From positions 4,608,001-4,672,000 of the forward strand of contig JAWQUS010000011.1 of the NCBI GenBank assembly GCA_036365455.1: a DNA stretch of 64,000 nt. Direction: 5' to 3'. Positions 52,841-63,974 of the stretch are shown in pieces. Source of the stretch: Macrosoma leucophasiata. Its lineage: Eukaryota; Arthropoda; Insecta; Lepidoptera; Hedylidae. The translations under genes were made by a program, and so were the position numbers. How positions within the stretch are numbered: the first letter of the stretch is position 1; the number at the start of each line of letters is the position of its first letter. The notes below the pieces were generated by a model. The model worked only from the letters and a program-made list of their open reading frames with translations, was not told the origin of the DNA and made no database searches.

Positions 52841-53323
52841 TCTACCGGCGAAAGTGAATCTGAAGCATCACATTCAAACAAAAAGGTTGCATCGGATAAC
52901 AATAAGCCTTCAACGCCAACCATCCAAATAACAGGTCCTCAAGGTCATACAAAAATAGAAAAAGATTTATCGAGCGCTATAAAGACGGAAGCAACCTCAG
53001 ACAGCGAAGATCAGATTTTACAACCTGGACCAAGTGGAAACAGCAAAACGCTTACAAATGTGCCACTAAAAAAAAGATATTCGTGCGATGAAATGGAAGA
53101 GATAGAAACATTTACAAGGTTTATTCAGACTAAGATTAAGAAGTATTCACCCGCGACGAGGAATGCAGTACAGAAGGCTATCTGTGACGTCATATTTAAG
53201 GCGGACCAGAACTATTATGATAGTATTCCGGACAATGTGAATGCGGTGAGTGGATCGGATGAATACCAAAAAGGCAATGTCAATGTAAAACAAGAGATTG
53301 ATTACGACGACAGTGATTAATAT
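52841..53323 (+). CDS. BESS-motif C-terminal exon
   Basis: Opens in phase 0 directly after TTTTTTCTGACAG and runs to a stop after IDYDDSD. The first two-thirds is a Ser/Thr/Lys-rich linker with acidic patches. Near the end, EEIETFTRFIQTKIKKYSPA and TRNAVQKAICDVIFKADQ form a BESS motif, a protein-interaction helix pair found at the C-terminus of MADF proteins such as Adf-1 and Dip3. It can be joined in frame to the MADF exons (about 274 residues in total) or to the HHCC exon (about 328). The acidic tail follows. AATAAA at 53364 is a plausible polyadenylation signal. Confidence 0.75.
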
Positions 53324-53363
53324 GCCAAAGCTGCTACAATGTCCACGTGCTTATTGAAGAGGA

Positions 53364-53369
53364 AATAAA
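53364..53369 (+). terminator. Polyadenylation signal AATAAA
   Basis: AATAAA lies about 40 bp after the stop codon of the BESS exon, in an AT-rich context, with no other gene end nearby. Confidence 0.6.
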
Positions 53370-53420
53370 AATATAAAATCTAGAGGTGTCATTAGTGTTA
53401 CATCATAAAAAAGAGGTCTA

Positions 53421-53801
53421 TTAGGGTGCTTTTCCACCAGAGATGTGTTATGCAGCTATGCTGCGAATACGTGAAATCTACGCTACGATACGATCACTAA
53501 ATAATATGTGACCGTTTCCACCAATACTAAGCTGTACGAGGCAGATGCGCTATGAACATACGCCACCGCAAAATGCGCGGCATACTGTAGGTACAGGTAT
53601 TCTGCTCTGCACATAGGTTCATCACTCGCGACGGCCCATAGCACGCATCCATTGCAGACTTCCTTCCATATAAAAAAACATGTCTTAGTTGAATCCGTTT
53701 CCACTAGTGCTAAGCTATGTGATGAATGAATATGATTGGTGGATTTCAAACGCATCCATAGCAACGTAGCATTGCACATGTCTGGTGGAAAAGCACCCTT
53801 A
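53421..53801. mobile_element. PIF/Harbinger-like MITE (53424-53798)
   Basis: A 375-bp element with 20-bp-plus inverted ends, GGGTGCTTTTCCACCAGAGA at the left and, reversed, GGGTGCTTTTCCACCAGACA at the right. TTA flanks both sides, a 3-bp T-x-A duplication as in PIF/Harbinger elements. It inserted 55 bp after the polyadenylation signal. The 115-codon minus-strand frame across it is incidental. Confidence 0.9.
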
Positions 53802-53874
53802 AGTTGTTTGAAATTGCTATCGCTATTCATATTATTGGCGGTGCACGTCTGTTTAATTTTTTTATGGTGGATAT

Positions 53875-54084
53875 AGGCACCTTTTTACGTAACTTCACGT
53901 ATGTAATCCCCGAAGGGGATTTCCCAGTACCTTGAAGTTTGGTAACGTGCCCGGAGATGTCAACAGGCTCGCCACCTGTTACATGGGCCAAAACGTAACC
54001 GGCGAATCGTGGGTGTTTGCATGTATGCTTGAATGCATGCATTTACCTCTGCCTACCCCTTCGGGGATTACAGGCACCTTTTTA
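53875..54084 (+). mobile_element. SINE family A with inverted 3' sequence at its 5' end (53888-54071)
   Basis: Perfect 13-bp direct repeats AGGCACCTTTTTA (53875-53887, 54072-54084) bound the insertion. The first 33 bp or so (CGTAACTTCACGTATGTAAT, then CCCCGAAGGGGA) is the reverse complement of the family's 3' end. The forward 3' half then runs from TTTCCCAGTACC to CCCTTCGGGGATTAC. The tRNA-derived 5' half is absent. Confidence 0.9.
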
Positions 54085-54680
54085 GTTAACGTTATGTTAG
54101 TTTTAGTTGAGTTAGTGGCTTACTTTATTTTAAGTTCAATGTTTAAGAGTTTAATTCTCAATAAAGAAGTGATATTGAGTCAGCATTTATAGATGTTCAT
54201 GTGAATTAATTCTTGAATTATTAATTGTTTTTTTGTTTTAATTGGGCTTACGAGCTCTCGAGATGAGCAGCCTATGTTCGTTTCAAGAGCCGAGAGAGCC
54301 TGCATAACATTTAATATTAAACTAAAAACAACTTCCTGTATAGTTTTGTCTTAAATATTAGATGCTCTTCACGCGCAGTTTCCATAACGTCATATTTTCA
54401 TAGGCAGTTAAGTCCATATAATTATTCGCGTGGTCACTTTACTCATCTGTCATAAGCTCGCTTGACTCATAAACAAAGCGTTTACAGAGCCTCTGTCTTT
54501 AACTTTCAATTCTTATTCTTCTAATATGTCATTAAGTTACTCTTGATAATAATTATATTAACACACTTTGTGGATTTGTTTCTGACGGTATAGACGTGAT
54601 GAGTAAAGATTCAACAAGTGGCGACATAAGCGATAGCCCGTCTGATGCACCAATATAAACTCCGCCGGTACCAGCTTATT
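54085..54680. other. Unassigned DNA
   Basis: No gene or repeat family was recognised. Confidence 0.3.
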
Positions 54681-54683
54681 TTT

Positions 54684-54956
54684 ACTGGTGGTAGAGCTCC
54701 AGTGACGGAGCTTGCGGGCGTAGGCACCACCGCATTACCTAATATGCTAGTGTTCAGCACTATCGTGTTCCGGTCAGGTGGTAATGTACGGCTCTGTAAT
54801 TTCCGGCACAGAGGCATAACACCTGATGCCTCGGGAGTAGCAGCGCATCTGCATTTTGACCTCTGGTCATTGTGTGGGTGTCTATAGGCAGGCATCACTT
54901 AACATCAATGTGAACTGCATGCTTGTTTGCCACTTTTATTACATAAAAAAAAAAGA
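54684..54956 (+). mobile_element. SINE family B, near full length
   Basis: ACTGGTGGTAGAGCTCCAGT to TTATTACATAAAAAAAAAA, with a short internal deletion after CCTAATATGCTAGTG. Shares TGCCTCGGGAGTAGCAGCGC with the copy at 58348. Confidence 0.9.
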
Positions 54957-54959
54957 GAA

Positions 54960-56412
54960 GTTGAAGTCAAAAATCCAAACTCAATTTACAATGAACATGA
55001 CGTCATTCAAACCGTAGCCTCATTTAACGGCGTATTGTGCAATGGAGCGTGGTCTGATGTGTTTAGTTTATGCTAATCTCCGGAGGGCAGGGGCCGACTG
55101 CGGCCAAGGATAGGAGAAGGGAAGCTATTGGTTTACATTCCGTCGTACAGCGCCGTACATTCAATTCTGTTTGTTTATAAATTACGTGCATAGATCTGTG
55201 TTTCTAGCGTTTTGGAGTTATTATATATTATTTTAGGGTCCATCAAGGCGCGGTCCTAGACTAAAATTTTGTGCGCGGAATATCAGCGATTGTACAAAGG
55301 GATTTCAGGGAGGCGATCATGACGGCCTAAGATCGCTCCACTCTCCATAGAACCGCTACGGTTCGATACTGATATGTTTATCCTAACCTTACCTTTTGCC
55401 TGCGTAACTTCAGCCACTGAGGAGAACAGCACAAGATGTTCATTTGCCTCAGAAGCGACATTTTTTTGTCAGTAGGATCATTTATAGACTGCAGGTTTCA
55501 TTGCATGCTTGTTTTCTTCTCACATAAAAAGCTCCACTGCTGACCATAAAAAGGAAGCTCTACATTGTCTTTTCATATTTAATTTGTGTTGTGCATTGGT
55601 CGAGAGGTTAATGCGGCCGAGTCTAAGGAAAAGGGAAGGAGCCAGCCAAAGGAAAGCAATATTGGATTCCCTTGTGCGCTAACGAATGCCATGCTTAAAA
55701 TAAGTAGTTTCTGCAATTTCTGGAAAATGCGTGCAAAGGAGAGAAAAAAAAACTTTGTAATCATTGAAACTTTATCATTTGAAAAGTATGCTTCACAACT
55801 AACCTTCTTTGAGTCGAAATTTTCCCGCAATGGAGACAAAAAGTACCGAGAATAAAAACGTTACCTTCATAATATGCCCACCCGAGCAATGTACATTTCT
55901 TTATGCTACAAGAATAGTAAAAGGCCGTTTTTATTTTTCCTGTAGTCTATTTAATGACCTAAATTGATTGGTGTGATTGTCCCGATCTTTTCCCCAAATG
56001 GTGGTATCCCTGCACGCAATATAAATGTAACACTCAATGACAATAAATATAGATTATTAACGAATGAAGATCCCATTAAAGACGCACGGTATACAGGTGA
56101 CTAATACGATTGCACCATCAACTTACAATATCGCAGTCGAACAAAAAGAAAGTGATGTATTAGTGCGCTCAAGCTGCATTCGGCACACGTAACACGATTC
56201 ATATGGCCGTCTCGCATCGGGCGTGTAGCCGATCGATCACACGAGTTGATCGGCGTTAATCAATGTCGCAATTTGGGTCAATGACCGTTTGTCGCCCAGC
56301 ATGACACTTTTTGTTTGGCATCAATTATTTGACGATATCAATGAGACTCCAATGGAGGTTTAAGTAACAAGTTGCTTGACGTTGGTTGGTTGCTTGAGTT
56401 GGTTTTAGTAAC
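54960..56412. other. Mostly unassigned DNA
   Basis: No gene was recognised. At 55385-55530 there is a weak, decayed SINE-B 3' part (TTGCATGCTTGTTTTC, CACATAAAAA). The 89-codon frame at 55586 overlaps an equally long frame on the other strand and has no known motif. Confidence 0.3.
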
Positions 56413-56636
56413 AGCTTGCTGTATACCCCGACGCGCAAATTCAAGGTTAATACATGCACTCAAGCAATTTCCCAAGATTTGCTAGGTACGGTTTTTGGGG
56501 TTCCATGTAGTTGATGACCAGAGAAGCTTGCTGTATACCCCGACGCGCAAATTCAAGGTTAATACATGCACTCAAGCAATTTCCCAAGATTTGCTAGGTA
56601 CGGTTTTTGGGGTTCCATGTAGTTGATGACCAGAGA
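56413..56636. repeat. Perfect tandem duplication of a 112-bp segment
   Basis: 56413-56524 is repeated as 56525-56636, each beginning AGCTTGCTGTATACCCCGAC. I saw no base difference. The sequence contains no recognised repeat family or gene. Confidence 0.9.
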
Positions 56637-57286
56637 AGAATATTGATATTCACTGAGTACCCACATTACCAAAATTTGAAGGCGCTACAGCCCAAGAAGT
56701 TTTAACTTCAAGGGGTAGAGTGTAGAATAGTTTCGAAACGAGGCTGACTGAACTACCAATTTGCATTGGCATTAGATAACGTAAAATGTGAAATTGCCCA
56801 ACAATCAATGGGATTGGCTCATGTTTTGTTTCATTGGTTAATTAGGCGAATTAATACGCAGTAAGATATTCAAACTGATTAAATGACCCTGGCGGCCTAG
56901 TAGCAGACGTCTCCATCTCAGTCTCAAAGGTACACCGAAAATACAGCTCAGTAAATACCTATTGCTGGATACACGTGTCATCGCATTATAATCCGGACAC
57001 AGGAAGGCAAACAATTACGTACAGTTGAATAGTTCAATTTGCCTCAATTGCCAATGAAAAACCGCCTCTGAGTGGAACCATCTAGAATCAATACATCCAA
57101 CTCAAAGTACCGTGAACCGTACACGAGTTTGTACGACCGCAAATGGCAGTATTATCTGAAATCTGGAATATGTTGAATCGAAATTATTTATTGTCAAGGT
57201 GATCGAAGGTGGACCGGTGCGATTAGGGTTGCCAACCCTACTTGACATATCCTACTATTTTATGCACCTAAAAAACTTTTTCGTAA

Positions 57287-57520
57287 TGACGGCGGTAAAC
57301 AAGCAATTCACATTCATGCTAAGTGAAACACATCTACAAAAAAAACGAAACAGTCAAAACGTATATGCGTTCCCACCCCTGAGGAATAAGTTGTTTTGCC
57401 TCTGTGAATTACGGGGCTATATTAATTTATTGTAATCCATGTAATCATAACTTTGGCGGCGGATAGATAAGGTAATGCGGTGGTGCCGACGCCCGCTCGG
57501 GCTCCCCGACCCGGCTGAAT
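57287..57520 (-). mobile_element. SINE family B, diverged reverse copy
   Basis: AACAAGCAATTCACATTCAT, GCGTTCCCACCCCTGAGG, TGTGAATTACGGGGC and GGATAGATAAGGTAATGCGG, ending near CCCGCTCGGGC. Confidence 0.7.
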
Positions 57521-57524
57521 AGTA

Positions 57525-58025
57525 GGCGTCAAAATATAGAAAGCCACTCTACAATATTTTATCAGCAAAGTCGCTAAAATCATTATCTTCTTAGGTATAT
57601 CTAGAACGGATCACTACCGCTCTTATTATCATAGCTTCGAGAATATTTCTTAACTGCGGACAGACTGCTAATTATAAGGGTTTATTGTGGGAACTCCTTA
57701 TTAAATGACACTCTAAATAAAACACACATTGTACCCGTCGTGGCGGTGCGTTAATATACTACATTTTACGGAAACTGAATCCCAATATACTACCTATAAA
57801 ATTCGTTCTAAAAATCTTGGCAACCCTACCTGTGACGTGTTGTGAGTATAATTTTATATTTGCATCATAACGTTGTGAGTTAACATTTCCATCTGTAGGA
57901 TCATTCATGAATTTGAATTAAGATGTCGACTTTCTTGAGCGAGCAACACATTTCATATTTGTGAAACATCGAAAGCTTTTCCAACTGATTTTACCTCCTA
58001 CTTTATTTTCATGTGTATGTATAAG
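57525..58025. other. Unassigned DNA
   Basis: No gene was recognised. GGTTGCCAACCCTA (57228-57241) and TTGGCAACCCTACC (57820) recur on the two sides of this stretch in opposite orientation, a possible decayed element about 600 bp long around the SINE. Confidence 0.35.
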
Positions 58026-58029
58026 ATTG

Positions 58030-58290
58030 GGAATCAAGCATACATTTCGTATTAATGGTAAGTATAAAAGTAAGCTAAGCTAAGATTGTAAGATAATACT
58101 GAAGGCTACCTATACACATCTTCATAATAAGCAGGGATTTCAATGTACCCATCTACTCGTAGAAACGTTGCCACTTCTAAGGTTCAAGCTTCATATCTGC
58201 GCGTGAAATTATGCCGTACATTAATCACCACTTGACTGGAACACAATAGCGCTAAACAATACCATTGAGCGGCAAGTAGATCGGATTTTT
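58030..58290 (-). mobile_element. SINE family B, strongly diverged reverse copy
   Basis: AATCAAGCATACATTTCGTA at one end; CACTTGACTGGAACACAATA and CCATTGAGCGGCAAGTAGAT at the other. Confidence 0.6.
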
Positions 58291-58347
58291 GTGTATTTAT
58301 AATAATAATAGTTTACATACCTAGCATGTATTTTTGGCATTAGGACC

Positions 58348-58640
58348 AGTTTTACTGGTAGTAGAGCTCCAGTGACGGAGCTCGCGGGCGTAGGCACCAC
58401 CGCATTACCTAATATACTTGCCGCTAAATGGTAGTGTTCAGCACTATCGTGTTCCGGTCAGGTGGTAATGTACGGCTCTGTAATTTCTGGCACAGAGGCA
58501 TAACACCTAATGCCTCAGGAGTGGCAGCGCATCTGCATTTTGACCTCTGGTCATTGTGTGGGTGTCTATAGGCTGCAGTCATCACTTAACATCAATGTGA
58601 ACTGCATGCTTGTTTGCCACTTTTATTACACAAAAAAAAA
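58348..58640 (+). mobile_element. SINE family B, full length
   Basis: TTTTACTGGTAGTAGAGCTC to TTTTATTACACAAAAAAAAAA; all family blocks are intact. Confidence 0.9.
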
Positions 58641-59905
58641 AATCATTCACATCTCACAAAAAACTATTTCGACTTTGACTCCATGTCCAGCGCCATGTTT
58701 TAGAGTTTGTAAGCGAGACAAAAAAAAAAAAGAGTCCACGTGTAGAAAAAAACTTTTACACCAGTCCACCGGTGTAGCAGTTTGTTATATCTATTATGAG
58801 GCTTCCGAGAATCGCGACTGGGACCTCGAGTGTGGCAAAAAATAGTCAACGTGTATCGGTCCCGAGTCGTTACGTTGGTTTGTTTGTGCTGTTACAACAT
58901 AAAATATCTTTTCTTTAAAAATAAAATATAAAATATCTTTGTTGCATAACCTAATAATAGACTACCAAGTCACGCATTTTGACTAAAGTGTACAGTTTGT
59001 TAGTTAGGCTTGTAGCGTTAGGAGAGGTGGGACAACTTTTTGACGGTGAGAGCTATAATTTAAGAACATATCTATAATGGAAGGATGAGTTAAACTGTCA
59101 TATAATAAATAGACTTTAATTCGCAAATGTAGACCACCATTCATGTATCTTTGCGCCAGGCATCCTGTTACAGGTGAACGAGGTAGGCAAAAAGCGTGGA
59201 GCACCAAATATTTCGATCCTTTACACACCTCTGTTGTAAGAGGCACTACATTAATTACTCTCCTCATACATGTACGCCAATTTCTAACGTAGAGAACTGC
59301 CACGTATCCAGTCGGTGTGGGTGGAACTTCTCTCTTCGGCGGGTAGAGTGGTTAAGGAAAAGAGATGGTGGCATCGTATCAAACAGTTCAGCAGAGCTCT
59401 CATCATTGTAGAGACGGTAAAAATCGCAGACTTAGATATTGTTTGATAACTGTCTATGTAAGCTTAATATGAGAAACAAAAGTATTTTTTATCCGTCTAC
59501 AGAAATATTATTTTAAATTACACGTACGGACACGCAAACAACAATAACACTAAACTTCAGTTCAAACACATCTTCAAAGCACCCGGAGAGAGTTGTCCCG
59601 GAAATATATTACGTTGTTAAACTGCAAAAGAAATTGCTTATGAGAAAACTATTGTGACGGACTGTAGCTACTTAAAGTAGTCGCTTTAGCTGGGAATGGA
59701 AAGTTTCGAAAAGAGTTCAGACATGTTTCGCGAATGTTTCAATGCAATACTGTATGCATATAGATTTGGAGCTCTCCTTCCTTTTCTCTGTGATCCCTTG
59801 AAAGAACACAACAAATTGTAAAGTTTAGAGGTTTCTGGTTGTGTTATTTAGGTATATCTGGTTTCATTAGAAAAAACATAATAGGTATGAGGATTTTTTA
59901 AATGT
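58641..59905. other. Unassigned DNA
   Basis: No gene was recognised. Overlapping opposite-strand frames at 59004-59411 carry no known motif. Confidence 0.3.
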
Positions 59906-59907
59906 AA

Positions 59908-59965
59908 TGGAAGTGGCAAACAATCTTTCAGTTCACATTGATGTTAAGTTGATGACTGCAGCCTA
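59908..59965 (-). mobile_element. SINE family B, short reverse fragment
   Basis: GGAAGTGGCAAACAATCTTT, CAGTTCACATTGATGTTAAG and GATGACTGCAGCCTA match the reversed 3' end only. Confidence 0.75.
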
Positions 59966-60030
59966 CCGAATCCGCTGTCAGCTCCGTACCAAATACGGAC
60001 GTGTGTTACGACTATTAAAGGGGTTAGGAC

Positions 60031-60435
60031 TGGTGGCAGAATTCCAGTGCAGGAGCTCGATGGCGTAGGCACCACTGCATTACCTACTCAATTTATCTAT
60101 CGCTAAATGCCTAGTTACATTAGATACGTTTTAGCTATAGAATGCTTTGTCTTTGTCAGTTGCATTGTCAAATGTGCAGGATAGAAAAAGACAAAGGAGA
60201 TATTAGCAACACTTTAGCGAATAAGGGGGCTAGTGTTCAGCACTATCGTGTCCCGGTTAGATGGTAATGTATGGCCACGTAATAACTATCTCAAACACAT
60301 GACAGCTCAGGTCGCAGGGGGAACAACGCATCTGCATTTTGACTTCTGGTTTTTGTGAAGATGTCTTTAGGCTGCATTCATCACTTAACATCAATGTGAG
60401 CTGCATGCTTGTTTGCCACCATCGTTACATAAAAT
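60031..60435 (+). mobile_element. SINE family B interrupted by MITE family M
   Basis: GACTGGTGGCAGAATTCCAG to ATCGCTAAATGC, then a break, then TAGTGTTCAGCACTATCGTG to TTGCCACCATCGTTACATAA. The 123-bp interruption is the MITE at 60109-60231. Confidence 0.85.
60109..60231. mobile_element. MITE family M, copy 2 (left end shortened)
   Basis: AGAATGCTTTGTCTTTGTCA, TTGTCAAATGTGCAGGATAG and AACACTTTAGCGAATAAGGGGG match 11596-11741. The CCCCCTTATT left end is missing and the right end carries an internal deletion. Confidence 0.8.
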
Positions 60436-60507
60436 AGCACGTACCTGCCGAGGAGATTCAATCGGGAATCGAACCCACCGGAGTCGTCGTCTAACTAATT
60501 TTGACGA

Positions 60508-60690
60508 ACCGGTTAGTCCAGCGGTGTGAGATGACCGTTTGATTCGAAGGGTCGCGGGTTCGATCCACGCACCGTAACAAATATTTGTATGGCCTATAGA
60601 TATTTGTTTCGGGTCTGGGTGTTTGTGTATGTGTTGTATGTGTACAACGGCACCCACAACACAGGTTTATACCTACTGTGGGGCTACTTG
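60508..60690 (+). mobile_element. SINE family C, copy 3
   Basis: ACCGGTTAGTCCAGCGGTGT (box A), GCGGGTTCGATCCACGCACC (box B), ATATTTGTTTCGGGTCTGGG, CGGCACCCACAACACAGG and CTGTGGGGCT. Just upstream, AATCGGGAATCGAACCCACC is a box B-like sequence on the minus strand, from another SINE fragment. Confidence 0.85.
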
Positions 60691-61435
60691 CTACCTGAGG
60701 GCATACCCAGCGCAGTAGTAGTAGTCTGCTATCTTACTGAGGCTGAATTTCAAAACACAATGAATATTAATTATAGAACACTTTTTATACCGGTCAAGTC
60801 CACACGAATTATAACACGACCGGTCAAATAAATAAACCCAATCAACCAATTAAACAAAGGCCACACATTAAGATAAAGCCTGACCATAAGGCCTTCGCCT
60901 TTTTTGTAACCGACAAATGCAAAACACGTGGTGTGTATTATTAATATTCAAAAGGTATTAAATGTATACGCATAAGAAATTAGTCGGACAGCACTCGGGC
61001 CTACAAACTATAAGGTCATTATCATAAAATAATTTAAAACTTTTAATAATGGCCTCTGTTCGTTGTCTTTGGTTTATTAAATTATTAATAAATAATATTA
61101 TTTTAAAGCATTAACCTTACATTGTATTTATGGATATAGGTTGTATTCATTTCGCCATCATCTTAACGTAGTCGTAGTATTATGTCGTTATAGTGTCAAG
61201 CGCAAATAAGTTTTGTTTGATAAAATTAAAAAACTGATAATATTAATGTCCTACCCGCGAGTAAACGAATGATAAAATAGATATACACTGCGAATGTATT
61301 TGCAGAGGCCCAGAAAAGATCAAGTCTGACCTGACCTCTATAGGTAGACTTTCCGATATTAATATTTTGGGTTCTACGAATAATAATGTAAACAAGTCTA
61401 CCTACACTAAGAACTAAGCCAAAATATGGTTCCAT
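60691..61435. other. Unassigned AT-rich DNA
   Basis: No gene or repeat family was recognised. Confidence 0.3.
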
Positions 61436-61451
61436 GTAAATAGACGCACCA

Positions 61452-61492
61452 TGGGCGGGGCATAAAAAGGGCACACCGCAGCGCGTCAGGGT
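61452..61492 (+). promoter_or_regulatory. Candidate TATA/initiator core promoter
   Basis: A GC box-like GGGCGGGG is followed by CATAAAAAGG (61461-61470). TCAG at 61486-61489 lies about 26 bp downstream, the spacing of a TATA box and insect initiator. The local GC content is higher than in the flanks. No coding exon was recognised downstream, so this may be chance or a non-coding transcript start. Confidence 0.25.
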
Positions 61493-61499
61493 ATTGCAC

Positions 61500-62217
61500 G
61501 TTTCGACGCACGAAATCACCTTGTCGCGACCAATCGAATTGCAAGCATAGCCTGTGTAAAAGTGTGAGCGTTTGTTATGATTGCAGTTAGCTTGTTTGCA
61601 TAAATGGAACCAAAATGGAAGGGATGATTGTATGAGCGTTACATTTCTATACATTATTATACATAGTCTGGACTACACGATCATACATTTGTATGGTATA
61701 CATAAACATATGGTTATATTTTATTTGTTAACATCCTGGCCGTTAAATTATCTGTTCCTCCACGGCAGAGACTAGAGGTTAGTATGAAAAAAAAACAATA
61801 TTGGTCACAAACGTTCAAATGAAACCCAAGTCACGTAAATAAGAATGAATGGACGAAACGAGAGCCGTGATCCGAGTGGATTGTAGTTGGAGGCTACTTA
61901 TGAAATCAATTTAGGTATATGATACCTGAGCTTTGTTAATGAGAATAATATTTGGAACGAATGGTTGCGATGTAAAGTATAAGATAAATTACATAACAGC
62001 TTCACGTAATTTTATAAAATAAATAATAATAAATACACATTTTTGCACACCAAAAGGAAATTCACAAAAAATACATATCAAACACATGTGTGAAATACAC
62101 ATCAAACAATTATCTCTAGAAGGACGATTTCTTCCAGGCAACCCAAAAGATAACAGGAAATATTTAAGATAAAATAGGTAGGGTGTGCGTTATTAACTTA
62201 AAATTATTAGTACTATT
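61500..62217. other. Unassigned DNA
   Basis: No gene was recognised. The 142-codon minus-strand frame (61226-61654) has no known motif and crosses the promoter-like sequence. Confidence 0.3.
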
Positions 62218-62250
62218 TCCCGCAGATATTGAAAATCAATATCTGCGGGA
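62218..62250. repeat. Perfect 15-bp-arm hairpin
   Basis: TCCCGCAGATATTGA and its exact complement TCAATATCTGCGGGA flank AAA. Confidence 0.85.
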
Positions 62251-62588
62251 ATTGATTTGTTTCTTGCTACTCCAACGAAAGATCATATATAATTTTCTAT
62301 TGCTAAGGCATCGATAGCTTAATTAATACGTACTCGCGACTTACATAGGTATAACTCGAGCCATCAAAACTAGATTTAAAGGTATCTCCTGTTGTCGCTT
62401 GAAAGTACGAATGTCAAGAAAGAAGAAACTATCTGAAATTTCTTTATTGGAGCAGTCTTGAAACATGCCGTATTTACACCAATACCTTAACAAAAATTAA
62501 ATTACATGAAGATTTTACTTCACGTAAGTTGATTGAAAATAAATCTTTACAATTCCATATTTTCGCAGTTACCTAAATCAATTCTTAA

Positions 62589-62660
62589 CCGACTTCAAAA
62601 AGGAGGAGGTTCTCAATTCGCCTGTAAGTTTTTTTGTGTGTATGTTACGCAATTTCTCTG
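62589..62660 (+). repeat. Lepidopteran 'ACCGACTTCAAAAAGGAGG' dispersed repeat
   Basis: ACCGACTTCAAAAAGGAGGA, GGTTCTCAATTCGCCTG and TTTTTTTGTGTGTATGTTACG match the copy at 1553 and the general form of the repeat. Only its start is present. Confidence 0.7.
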
Positions 62661-63974
62661 GCGCTTGTAAGCCGATTTGTATAATTATTTTTTTATTCGT
62701 ATCCACATTTTCTTCCCATCGTTATCTTATAACTTTTGATACCAAATATATAAGTAGACACCTATGCCAAAATACCAATCAATAATACAATACCTACTTA
62801 GTTGATACACGAACGGTGCAAAGTTCAAATAGTTTAAAATGCCTACATCGTTAAAATATAATGCCAACGCGTGATCAGTATAAAATAAAACAATTATAGC
62901 GCGACATTTCCTAGTCAGCAAATGACCTAATAATAGACAAGAAAATTATAACCAGTTGAACTCGCGTGACTTGGGTTCGTCACCGCCTCGAGACTTGAAT
63001 AAAGACCAGGAACTTAGAACAGTTCTATAGCAATAAACTTTTAAGCAGCATTATAGTTTTATATCGCTTTTTAACTCCTGCCGCAAGAATAGAAGTGACC
63101 TACCGACATTATATTGTTCAATGTGGCATGCCTGTCTGCGACTTCGTAGTTCTTCAACTGTTGAATCGGTTTCGAATTAGTGTTTTTTCAAAAAGAAACC
63201 ATTTTTCTATGACTGCCATATTGACGAGATCTTCATTAAAATTCACGTAGTCCCAAAACGCAAAATGTGAATTCCACCGACAGGCAGCACTTATCCAAAA
63301 AAGACAAAATTTAGCAGTATTGAGAAATGAGGGCGCAAGAAGGGCCGCCGTACAGTCGAGTACGAAAGTGAATTAAGCGGCCCAAGGCTGACCGGTCTCC
63401 TCAAACCGAGTGACCTTTTGCAGTAAATAATATCCTTGTTCCCGCGACGCCGGTATGCAATATTGCCACGAAACTATACGTGCCGAAAATTCATTTCGAT
63501 TGCATTGCGAATATAGCCCCGAGTGTATGGCTGGGCACATACCTACTTACCAACTAAAATTTACGGAAAATTACATTTGAATCTGTTGTTAAACGTAGAT
63601 ATTTTTGTAGAGAACCATTTATGTAGGTACGACTTCTAAAGGTTAGCAAGTTCTACGTCCGATGCTGAGATGAAAAAAAAACAGTTATGGGTTCACTTTA
63701 CACTGCATTTTAAGTACGTATTGGACCCAGGCAAAACATCTCAGGCCACGCGGCTCCAATGACACTTTCGATTTTTACATGAATAGACCTATAGACTGCT
63801 TTCATGCTTAAAAATAACGCTGGTGGTGTTCAGAAGAACTTCACAATAATGTCCTGTAATTTGTGCCGAGCACATAAGGCTAAGAGATGACATCTAGAAG
63901 AATATGCCTATAGGCGTGAAACTACATACATATAGAGAGACAAGTAATTAATAAGGTAGTTCATCAATCATCAC
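62661..63974. other. Unassigned DNA
   Basis: No gene was recognised. Frames are short and unrecognised. Confidence 0.3.

Noticed and set aside
53483..53830. 115-codon minus-strand ORF downstream of the BESS gene
   Set aside because: It falls almost entirely inside the Harbinger-like MITE and continues past its end without any gene feature.
61226..61654. 142-codon minus-strand ORF
   Set aside because: No domain, signal or splice context; it crosses a plus-strand promoter-like island and looks like a chance frame.
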